This document shows, one piece after another, positions 1 to 4,766 of a stretch of 5,587 bases of DNA. The notes under the pieces were generated by a model. It was not told the origin of the DNA, did not search any database, and saw only the letters and a program-made list of their open reading frames with translations. Positions within the stretch are counted from its first letter, which is position 1, and each line of letters begins with the position of its first letter. The translations under genes were made by a program, and so were the position numbers. The stretch spans positions 1 to 5,587 of the forward strand of contig JAFARM010000109.1 in the NCBI GenBank assembly GCA_019245455.1, given 5' to 3'. The stretch comes from Sphingomonadaceae bacterium. Lineage in GTDB: Bacteria; Pseudomonadota; Alphaproteobacteria; Sphingomonadales; Sphingomonadaceae.

Positions 1-265
1 CGACATGGCTCAACATATTGACGAAGCCCGGCGCGACCGCCTCGCCGTGGGCATCTATCACAGCCTTGGCCCTGAACGGCCGGTCGCGGCCGACATAGAC
101 GATGCGGTCGCCGGCAGTGGCGACGATGCCGGCATAGGGCGCTCCGCCGCCGCCGTCGTAGATCACGCCGCCGCGGATGACGAGGTCGGCCGCAGGCGGC
201 GGCGCGGCGGACGCGGCGAACATCAGGATCAGCGGCGCGATCAGGTTCCGCATCGCCTGGACCAT
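1..265 (-). CDS. Secreted amidohydrolase, N-acyl-D-amino-acid deacylase (D-aminoacylase)-like, 5' part only
   Basis: Eighty-eight codons are present; the gene continues past the left edge of the window. Residues 1-26 look like a signal peptide: a hydrophobic stretch NLIAPLILMFAASAA followed by PPPAAD, so export is inferred. Residues 27-88 match the start of the amidohydrolase fold: DLVIRGGVIYDGGG, then GDRIVYVG, then VIDAHGEAVAPGF, the small beta-sandwich that leads into the TIM barrel. This style is typical of the D-aminoacylase family, zinc enzymes that hydrolyse N-acyl-D-amino acids. Oddly, after APGF, where most family members have a metal-binding H-x-H (as in D-x-H-T-H), this protein reads VNMLSHV. 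That variant fits a subfamily I associate with this group of bacteria, so the exact substrate is open. ATG at 265 was chosen because GGGGAG (274-279) sits 8 bases upstream; ATG at 253 (residue 5) is the alternative. Confidence 0.75.
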   Translation of the reverse strand, partial: MVQAMRNLIAPLILMFAASAAPPPAADLVIRGGVIYDGGGGAPYAGIVATAGDRIVYVGRDRPFRAKAVIDAHGEAVAPGFVNMLSHV

Positions 266-327
266 GTCTGCTCTCCCCGCCGTGCCACGATCGCGTCAAG
301 CTGCAACAAATAATCCCTGGATGCAAT

Positions 328-339
328 ATGTGATCACAT
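328..339. promoter_or_regulatory. Candidate operator: perfect 12-bp palindrome ATGTGATCACAT
   Basis: The 12 bases are exactly self-complementary and lie 63 bp upstream of the amidohydrolase start codon. They overlap the possible -35 element of that gene, which is a repressor-like placement. The right half plus flank, GATCACATCA, recurs at 427-436. The two TGTGA half-sites abut with no spacer, so this is not a CRP-type site, which needs 6 bp between them. The binding protein is unknown. Confidence 0.35.
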
Positions 340-394
340 CACGTCCGATTATCGGCGCTGATCGCGACTATGCAGCGGGTCGCCTGACGTGAGC

Positions 395-416
395 AAAAGG
401 CGCTTGGGGTGCAAGC
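395..416 (-). terminator. Weak intrinsic-terminator candidate downstream of tRNA-Glu
   Basis: Read on the minus strand, GCTTG-CACCC-CAAGC forms a 5-bp stem with a 5-nt loop. It is followed by GCC and then TTTT. It begins about 50 nt after the tRNA 3' end. The stem is short and the T-run is both short and displaced by three bases, so the call is tentative. Confidence 0.3.
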
Positions 417-466
417 AAACGCGGGCGATCACATCATCTCGGATCGGCAGGTCGGCGATCGTGTGC

Positions 467-541
467 TGGTGACCCCTACGGGAATCGAACCCGTGCTTCA
501 GCCGTGAAAGGGCCGCGTCCTGACCGCTAGACGAAGGGGCC
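467..541 (-). tRNA. tRNA-Glu (anticodon UUC)
   Basis: The reverse complement folds as a 75-nt tRNA with an encoded CCA end (467-469). The acceptor stem is GGCCCCT paired with AGGGGTC, with one G-U pair at position 2, and the discriminator base is A. The anticodon stem is CGGCC/GGCTG around the loop CTTTCAC, giving anticodon TTC (506-508). The T arm is ACGGG-TTCGAAT-CCCGT. The 5' region TTCGTCTAG is characteristic of bacterial tRNA-Glu. It lies 38 bp downstream of the recJ stop on the same strand. That gap shows no recognisable promoter, so transcription may come through recJ or from a promoter inside its 3' end. Confidence 0.95.
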
Positions 542-579
542 GCGCGGCTTGCGTCAGCTAGGCCGCACGGGCGCAGGCG

Positions 580-2328
580 TCAAGCATCGACCCAGGCGAG
601 GTCGTCGAGGTGGAGTTCGGCCGCCGGCGTCCGGCCCCACTCGTCCCGCCGCACGCGCCCGGCGACGACGCACCATCGCCCGACCGCGCCCGCCAGCGCC
701 GTCCCCAGTGGCGTATCGGCGGCGCGGAAGGCCATCGCCTTCAGCCGCGCCCCGTCCTGCCCCATCAAGATCGCGCGAACGTGGTGCTCGCCGACGACGT
801 CGCACGCGGCGACGCGCCACGGGCCGCTGGCGATGCGCGGCTGCGGCCAGCCCTGGCCGTAGGGACCGGCAGTTTCGAGGGCGTCGGCAAGGTCGACGCA
901 CACGCCGCGCGGGGTCACGGCGGCGTCGAGCGTCAGCAGCGGCGGCGCGCGATCGAAGTCGCCGCCGAGCCGGTCCTCGAGGAAGGCGGCGAGCGCATCG
1001 ATGCGGTCGGCCGCCACCGTCAGCCCGGCCGCCATGGCGTGACCGCCGCCGGCGATCAGCAGCCCGGCGTCCTTGGCGGCGAGTACCGCGCTGCCCAGGT
1101 CGACGCCCGGGACCGACCGCCCCGATCCCTTGCCGACCTCGCCCTCCAGCGCGATGACGATCGCCGGGCGGCCGAGCTTCTCCTTCAGCCGGCCGGCGAC
1201 GATGCCGATTATGCCCGGATGCCAGCCGCCGCTTGCAACCAGGGCGACAGCGGCGTTGTCGGTGCGCGGGACGAGGGCCAGCGCCTCGGCCGCCACCGCC
1301 GCCTCGATGGCGCGCCGTTCGGTGTTCAGCAGGTCGAGCTCGGCCGCCAGGCTGCGCGCTTCGTCCGGGTCGTCGGTGGTCAGCAGGCGGACGCCGAGAT
1401 CGGCCTTGCCGATCCGCCCGCCGGCGTTGATCCGTGGGCCGAGCGCGAAGCCGAGGTCGTGACACGTCGGCGCGCGCTCGATGCCGGCGACGCCCGCCAG
1501 CGCCGCCAGCCCAGCCGTGCGCCGCGCCGCCATGACCTTCAGCCCCTGCGCGACGAAGGCGCGGTTGAGGCCGGTCAGCGGCACGACATCGGCGACGGTG
1601 CCGAGCGCGACGAGGTCGAGCCGGTCGAGCAGCCGCGGCTCGGGCCGCGCCGCGAACCAGCCCGCGCGGCGCAGGTCGCGGACGACGGCGACGGCGAGCA
1701 GGAAGGCAACGCCGACCGCCGCCAGGTGACCGAACGCCGCGCCGCCCGCCTCGTCCAGCCGGCGGGGATTGACCACGGCCAGTGCCGGCGGCAGCGCGGT
1801 CGAGGCCTGGTGGTGATCGACGACGATGACGTCGACGTTCGCATCGCGCGCGGCGCCCAGCGCCTCGAACCCCTGCGTGCCGCAGTCGACGGTGACGATC
1901 AGGGTCGCTCCCCGCGCGGCCAGCGCCGTCATGGCGGTCGCGCTGGGGCCGTAGCCTTCGAGCAGCCGATCGGGGATGTACGCCGTCGCCGCGCCGCCGC
2001 AGTCGCGGATGGTGCGGATCATCAGCGCCGCGCTGGTGGCACCGTCGACGTCATAGTCGCCGAAGACGACGACCGGCTCGCCGGTCATGATCGCCCGTGC
2101 GATGCGGCCGGCGGCGGCGTCCATGTCGCGGAAGACCGACGGGTCGGGCAGCCAGTCGCGCAGCTTGGCCGAGCGCAGCCGGTCGAAATCCTCGCTCGGC
2201 GCGCCCCGCGCCCGGAACAGCTGCGCCACCAGATCGTCCCCGCCCGCCGGGTCGGGCGCGACCCCGCCGCGCCACGCCCAGCAGTTGCCGAGCACGGAGG
2301 CGGCGACGTTGAGGACGGGGGCGGACAC
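580..2328 (-). CDS. recJ: Single-stranded-DNA-specific exonuclease RecJ
   Basis: A complete 582-residue protein, close to the E. coli RecJ length (577). RecJ degrades single-stranded DNA 5' to 3' and acts in RecF-pathway recombination, mismatch repair and base-excision repair in the cytoplasm. The DHH phosphoesterase motifs are all visible: GDYDVDG (90-96), VDCG (147-150), DHH (171-173) and the aspartate in GTVADVVPL (about 243-251). The DHHA1 part follows with GPRINAGGR (297-305), GWHPGIIGIVAGRLKEK (368-384), SGRS (402-405) and GGGHAMAAG (427-435). The C-terminal OB-fold region contains GPYGQGWPQPRI (488-499). The start is GTG at 2328. An in-frame stop lies only four codons upstream, and homology begins almost at once, so no earlier start is possible. 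The ribosome binding site is weak (AGAAG), and a CCGGC/GCCGG inverted repeat (2331-2348) surrounds it. The exported-protein gene ends 45 bp upstream on the same strand, so co-transcription is possible. Confidence 0.97.
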   Translation of the reverse strand: MSAPVLNVAASVLGNCWAWRGGVAPDPAGGDDLVAQLFRARGAPSEDFDRLRSAKLRDWLPDPSVFRDMDAAAGRIARAIMTGEPVVVFGDYDVDGATSAALMIRTIRDCGGAATAYIPDRLLEGYGPSATAMTALAARGATLIVTVDCGTQGFEALGAARDANVDVIVVDHHQASTALPPALAVVNPRRLDEAGGAAFGHLAAVGVAFLLAVAVVRDLRRAGWFAARPEPRLLDRLDLVALGTVADVVPLTGLNRAFVAQGLKVMAARRTAGLAALAGVAGIERAPTCHDLGFALGPRINAGGRIGKADLGVRLLTTDDPDEARSLAAELDLLNTERRAIEAAVAAEALALVPRTDNAAVALVASGGWHPGIIGIVAGRLKEKLGRPAIVIALEGEVGKGSGRSVPGVDLGSAVLAAKDAGLLIAGGGHAMAAGLTVAADRIDALAAFLEDRLGGDFDRAPPLLTLDAAVTPRGVCVDLADALETAGPYGQGWPQPRIASGPWRVAACDVVGEHHVRAILMGQDGARLKAMAFRAADTPLGTALAGAVGRWCVVAGRVRRDEWGRTPAAELHLDDLAWVDA

Positions 2329-2373
2329 GGCCGGCTTCTAGCCGCCGGTCGGTCAGCGTTCAACGGCCCGGCA

Positions 2374-2829
2374 TCACCAGGTGGCGATGATAAGGACGCT
2401 GTCGTTTGCGTCCCACACCGTGTTCGCCACCGGTCCGCTCTCCTTCAGCGGCGCGAAGAACATATCGTAGCGCGATGCCCGCGGCGAAGTCACGGTCCAC
2501 GAAACGGGGACCAGAGCCCGATGGCTATTGGCGGTATCCGCGAAGATCTTCGCCGTCGGCCCGCACAGACTGTTGTCCGGTCGAACAAGGCAGATGCCGA
2601 TCGTCCGCTGTGCGTTCCGGCTGGATGCACTGGCATACAGGGTGAATGTGACCGTCGTCGTCGCGGCTCCGGCGTCGGGGATGGTGTAACTGATGGCGAG
2701 CCCCGGCTGCGCCGGCGGGTTGCCGGAGGGGGCGGGCGGTTGGCCCTGGTAGACGATGGCGCTGCCGGCCAGCGCCGGCGCGGCGGTCAGCAGGGCGGCG
2801 GCGAGCAGCGAACCGGCGATCAGGCGCAT
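2374..2829 (-). CDS. Exported protein of unknown function, 151 residues
   Basis: I do not recognise this protein. ATG at 2829 is well supported: GGAGGA lies 6 bases upstream on the minus strand, and the protein then opens with a textbook Sec signal peptide, MRLIAGSLLAAALLTAAPALA, cleavable after Ala21. A longer reading from 3003 would put a charged, cysteine-containing extension ahead of the signal peptide and is rejected. The mature part has a Pro-rich start (QPPAPSGNPPAQP) and then alternating Thr/Val/aromatic stretches that suggest a small beta-sandwich. Two cysteines (80 and 89, in ICLVRPDNSLCG) could form a disulfide. The C-terminus VLIIATW is hydrophobic. The predicted location is periplasmic or secreted. 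The gene lies 45 bp upstream of recJ on the same strand and is divergent from ada. Confidence 0.8.
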   Translation of the reverse strand: MRLIAGSLLAAALLTAAPALAGSAIVYQGQPPAPSGNPPAQPGLAISYTIPDAGAATTTVTFTLYASASSRNAQRTIGICLVRPDNSLCGPTAKIFADTANSHRALVPVSWTVTSPRASRYDMFFAPLKESGPVANTVWDANDSVLIIATW

Positions 2830-2864
2830 CAGAAGTCCTCCAGCACAGAAACCCGGTGGCATCC

Positions 2865-2893
2865 TATCAGGCCCGGACGTTACGTAAAGACAA
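2865..2893 (-). promoter_or_regulatory. Candidate promoter for the exported-protein gene, with a TTACGTAA palindrome in the spacer
   Basis: On the minus strand, TTGTCT (2888-2893) and CTGATA (2865-2870) are separated by 17 bp, about 35 bp upstream of the start codon. The perfect 8-bp palindrome TTACGTAA (2880-2887) lies between them and could be an operator. Both hexamers are only moderate matches to the sigma-70 consensus. Confidence 0.35.
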
Positions 2894-2965
2894 CGACCTT
2901 TGGCACATCGGTGGGAAGGACACTGCGATCGCGCCGGCGGCACACCTGCCGTGTCCGGAAACCGC

Positions 2966-3001
2966 CAGACGGCGGCCGCACTCCACGCTATACCCTCGCG
3001 C
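2966..3001 (+). promoter_or_regulatory. Candidate ada promoter, possibly giving a leaderless mRNA
   Basis: TATACC (2989-2994) resembles a -10 element and ends 7 bases before the ATG at 3002. Transcription from it would start at or next to the A of the ATG. No Shine-Dalgarno sequence is visible before that ATG, which agrees with a leaderless message. The -35 position (CAGACG, 2966-2971) is poor, as expected for an activator-dependent promoter, and an inverted repeat CCGCC-AGAC-GGCGG (2962-2975) covers it. I found no clear match to the E. coli Ada box. Confidence 0.3.
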
Positions 3002-4222
3002 ATGGACCTGCTTGATCCCCCCGCCTGCTACGCCGCAATCCAGCGCCGCGACGCCGCCTTCGACGGGCACTTCTTCACCTGCGTTCGCACGACCGGCATC
3101 TTCTGCCGCCCGGTGTGTCCGGCGCGGACGCCGCTGGCCAAGAACGTGACCTTTGTCCGCACCGCCGCCGACGCGCTCGCCGCCGGCTACCGCGCCTGCA
3201 GGCGCTGCCGCCCCGATGCCGCGCCGGGCAGCGCCGCCTGGACGGGAACGGCCGCGAGCGTGCGGCGCGCGCTCGACCTGATCGACGCCGGCGGGCTCGA
3301 CGAGACGCGCGTGGAGGTGCTCGGCGACCGGCTCGGCGTCGGCGAGCGGCAGGTGCGGCGGCTGTTCGGCAAGCACCTCGGCGCGCCGCCGGTCGCCATT
3401 GCCCAAGCCAAGCGCCTGGCCGAGGCCAACCGCCTGCTCGCCGGGCAGCTGCCGCTCGCCGAGGTGGCGCTGGCGGCGGGCTTCGGCAGCGTCCGCCGCT
3501 TCAACGAGCTGTACCGCGCCGTCCACGGCGAGACGCCCGGCGCGGTACGCGCCAGAGCCAGAAGCGCCGCGGTGCGCGCCGGAACCGGAAGCGCCGCGGT
3601 GCGCGCCAGAGCCGGCGATGCCGTGGCCAGCGGCCGCTTGCGCTCCACCGAACTGCCGAAAGGAACGCCGATGCACCTGACCCTGTCGCGCTATGCCGCT
3701 CCCGAGGCCGAGCTGCTGATCGTCACCGACGGCGACACGCTGCGCGCGCTCGACTTCGCCGACTATGAGGATCGCATGCGGAGGCTGCTCGCACGGCACT
3801 ACGGCGCCGTGACGCTGACCGAGGGGCTGTTGCCGGCGGGCATCGCCGCCGCACTCGACGCCTATTTCGCCGGCGACCTGACGGCGCTCGACGCCGTGCC
3901 GGTGGCGACGGGGGGCAGCGTGTTCCAGAAGGCGGTGTGGGCGGCGCTGCGGACGATCCCGGCCGGCACCACCACCGGCTATGGTGCGCTCGCCGCGGCG
4001 CTGGGCAAACCCGGCGCGGCGCGGGCGGTGGGGCTGGCCAACGGACAGAACCCGATCGGCATCGTCGTGCCGTGCCACCGGGTGATCGGCGCGGACGGGC
4101 GGCTGACGGGGTACGCGGGGGGTGTCGAGCGGAAGGCGTGGTTGTTGAGGCATGAGGCAAGTGCGACGGGCCGCAGCGAGCACGCTGCAGGGGCGCACGG
4201 CGGCGACAGGACTCGCGCCTAG
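3002..4222 (+). CDS. ada: Ada-type bifunctional regulator / methylated-DNA-[protein]-cysteine methyltransferase with repeat-built linker
   Basis: A 406-residue protein that removes methyl groups from DNA irreversibly onto its own cysteines and, by family, activates alkylation-response genes. Residues 9-71 are the Ada zinc domain: VRTTGIFCRPVCPARTP, with C35, C39, C66 and C69 at the spacing of E. coli Ada C38/C42/C69/C72. C35 is the expected methylphosphotriester acceptor. Residues about 80-180 are the AraC-type HTH region, including EVALAAGFGSVRRFNELYR; this wording resembles the N-terminal module of Ada-AlkA proteins. Residues 181-207 are three 9-residue repeats. Residues 224-406 are an Ogt domain with RAVGLANGQNP, the active-site PCHRV (C358) and GGVERKAWLLRHE, then a short unconserved tail. 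E. coli Ada has 354 residues, so the linker and tail are extra. ATG at 3002 is chosen because homology starts there; ATG at 2900 would add 34 unsupported residues. The exported-protein gene diverges 172 bp upstream. Confidence 0.92.
   Translation: MDLLDPPACYAAIQRRDAAFDGHFFTCVRTTGIFCRPVCPARTPLAKNVTFVRTAADALAAGYRACRRCRPDAAPGSAAWTGTAASVRRALDLIDAGGLDETRVEVLGDRLGVGERQVRRLFGKHLGAPPVAIAQAKRLAEANRLLAGQLPLAEVALAAGFGSVRRFNELYRAVHGETPGAVRARARSAAVRAGTGSAAVRARAGDAVASGRLRSTELPKGTPMHLTLSRYAAPEAELLIVTDGDTLRALDFADYEDRMRRLLARHYGAVTLTEGLLPAGIAAALDAYFAGDLTALDAVPVATGGSVFQKAVWAALRTIPAGTTTGYGALAAALGKPGAARAVGLANGQNPIGIVVPCHRVIGADGRLTGYAGGVERKAWLLRHEASATGRSEHAAGAHGGDRTRA
3542..3622 (+). repeat. Three in-frame 27-bp tandem repeats forming the Ada linker
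   Basis: Units at 3542-3568, 3569-3595 and 3596-3622 are each exactly 27 bp. They encode AVRARARSA, AVRAGTGSA and AVRARAGDA. The units share the frame GCGGT-CGCGCC and differ at a few positions. They sit precisely between the HTH region and the Ogt domain. Because the unit is nine codons long, gain or loss of copies keeps the reading frame. Confidence 0.9.
3659..3673 (+). promoter_or_regulatory. Internal ribosome binding site and ATG at the start of the Ogt domain
   Basis: AAAGGAA (3659-3665) is followed, six bases after the AGGA core, by an in-frame ATG at 3671. It encodes M224 of the Ada protein and begins MHLTLSRYAAP, the usual opening of standalone Ogt proteins. Initiation here would give a 183-residue Ogt. 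It may be a working second start or a relic of a formerly separate ogt gene. Confidence 0.45.
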
Positions 4223-4223
4223 G

Positions 4224-4280
4224 CCGCGAACGCCGCGCGGTAATCATAAACGCCATTCATGGCGGCTTCGCTGCAGCCGC
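4224..4280. other. Cluster of three inverted repeats after ada
   Basis: CCGCG/CGCGG (4224-4240, 7-nt loop), CGCCAT-TC-ATGGCG (4251-4264) and GCGGCT/AGCCGC (4262-4280, 7-nt loop) follow the ada stop directly. The second and third overlap by three bases and so exclude each other. None is followed by a T-run, so a classical intrinsic terminator is not supported. They could stabilise the 3' end of the ada mRNA or help Rho-dependent termination. Confidence 0.4.
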
Positions 4281-4297
4281 GCCTCTTGCTAAGTCGC

Positions 4298-4326
4298 TTT
4301 CACTCGTTTCCCGTCTGTGCTATTTT
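4298..4326 (+). promoter_or_regulatory. Candidate extended -10 promoter for the two small genes
   Basis: TGCTATTTT (4318-4326) matches the extended -10 pattern TG-n-TATnnT. The -35 region 17 bp upstream (TTTCAC, 4298-4303) is poor, which extended -10 promoters tolerate. A start near 4333 would give a short leader of about 20 nt before the 34-codon ORF. Confidence 0.4.
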
Positions 4327-4351
4327 GAGCTATCGCATTCAGGAGGTGTGT

Positions 4352-4456
4352 GTGGCCACTAACTGTCGTCGCCTTTACAACCTGTTGTCCAATCTCGACT
4401 CTTGGAGCGATGAGGATTACTTCTTCGCGGTTCATTGGTATAATACTCATTGCTGA
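4352..4456 (+). CDS. Small ORF, 34 residues, unrecognised; possible leader peptide or small protein
   Basis: The strongest ribosome binding site in the window, AGGAGG (4341-4346), lies five bases before GTG at 4352. The 34-residue product (MATNCRRLYNLLSNLD..., ending HWYNTHC) is rich in aromatic residues and acids in its second half (SDEDYFFAVHWY) and has two cysteines. I see no signal peptide or membrane segment and know no family for it. It ends 10 bp before the ATG of the next gene, as expected for translational coupling or a leader peptide. A second GTG at 4350, only two bases upstream, opens a different frame that runs into the next gene; its spacing from AGGAGG (3 nt) is less good. The GC content is far below that of the neighbours. 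Confidence 0.5.
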   Translation: MATNCRRLYNLLSNLDSWSDEDYFFAVHWYNTHC

Positions 4457-4466
4457 GGGTCCAACG

Positions 4467-4742
4467 ATGAAGCTTGATTTGGCGCCCGATGAAGCCACCG
4501 TCGTAAGTGATCATCTGAAGCGCTTCCGACATACCGTTCGATCACTCGTTAAGGACAGCATCGCCGCTGGCCGACACGAGCACGAGGTCCGGGAGCAGTT
4601 GCGGCAACACGAGCGCGACCTGCATCACGCCATAGCGAGCCGGCTTGGCCACGACCGCGCTACAGCAATATTCGATATGTTGCGTAGTCGTTGGGACGGC
4701 GAACACCTGATGGCTGAGATCGACCGAAAATATCCCGAGTAG
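4467..4742 (+). CDS. Hypothetical protein, 91 residues, charged and helical
   Basis: I do not recognise this protein. ATG at 4467 has GAGGG (4455-4459) 7 bases upstream, overlapping the stop codon of the 34-codon ORF. The product begins MKLDLAPDEATVVSDHLKRF and is mostly charged and helix-forming, with many His, Arg and Glu residues (AAGRHEHEVREQLRQHERDLHHAIASRLGHD by region, about residues 34-64). It has no cysteine, no signal peptide and no membrane segment, so a soluble cytoplasmic protein is likely. It follows the 34-codon ORF by 10 bp, so the two probably share a transcript. A longer form from GTG at 4350 (130 residues) is possible but would begin with a hydrophobic segment overlapping the small ORF in another frame. 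The gene converges on pccA, 20 bp away. Confidence 0.6.
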   Translation: MKLDLAPDEATVVSDHLKRFRHTVRSLVKDSIAAGRHEHEVREQLRQHERDLHHAIASRLGHDRATAIFDMLRSRWDGEHLMAEIDRKYPE

Positions 4743-4745
4743 CGG

Positions 4746-4766
4746 CAGTCCTCAGTGACTGGTCAC
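4746..4766. terminator. Short overlapping inverted repeats between convergent genes
   Basis: CAGTC-CTCAGT-GACTG (4746-4761) and GTGAC-TG-GTCAC (4755-4766) lie in the 20-bp gap between the small-gene pair and pccA. The second covers the pccA stop codon (4763-4765). Stems are 5 bp and there is no T-run on either side. A bidirectional terminator is only a guess from position. Confidence 0.2.

Larger units (their letters stand above)
266..466. other. Intergenic region between amidohydrolase gene and tRNA-Glu
   Basis: No convincing gene lies here. The stretch holds a 12-bp perfect palindrome (328-339), an 11-bp interrupted palindrome CCGAT-T-ATCGG (345-355), two direct copies of GATCACATCA (332-341 and 427-436, start to start 95 bp), and a weak terminator-like hairpin on the minus strand (395-416). 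It must contain the promoter of the minus-strand amidohydrolase gene. A loose candidate is GTGATC, overlapping the palindrome, then 16 bp, then GATTAT, read on the minus strand. Confidence 0.6.

Noticed and set aside
328..339. CRP/FNR-type site
   Set aside because: TGTGA and TCACA half-sites are present in spirit but abut and share bases; the family needs about 6 bp between them.
5..392. Two plus-strand frames opposite the amidohydrolase gene
   Set aside because: They are antisense to a reading frame with signal peptide and family motifs, and no ribosome binding site or homology is visible.
610..3015. Very long open frame (about 800 codons) on the plus strand
   Set aside because: It is antisense to recJ and the exported-protein gene, both of which have clear families or signals. 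The translation is Arg/Ala/Gly/Asp-rich without motifs, as expected from stop-poor high-GC DNA.
3542..3622. CRISPR-like or mobile repeat
   Set aside because: The units are directly adjacent with no spacers, in frame, and encode a protein linker. No CRISPR array, insertion sequence or phage gene was seen in the window.
2867..4198. Open frame of about 440 codons on the minus strand opposite ada
   Set aside because: The ada frame has unmistakable catalytic motifs. The opposite frame is low-complexity Arg/Gly/Ala sequence and a mirror of codon bias.
4224..4280. Rho-independent terminator for ada
   Set aside because: Hairpins exist, but no T-run follows any of them on the plus strand.
4298..4742. 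Toxin-antitoxin module
   Set aside because: Only the two-small-gene layout suggests it; neither product shows a toxin fold or antitoxin DNA-binding motif I can recognise, so it is not annotated as such.
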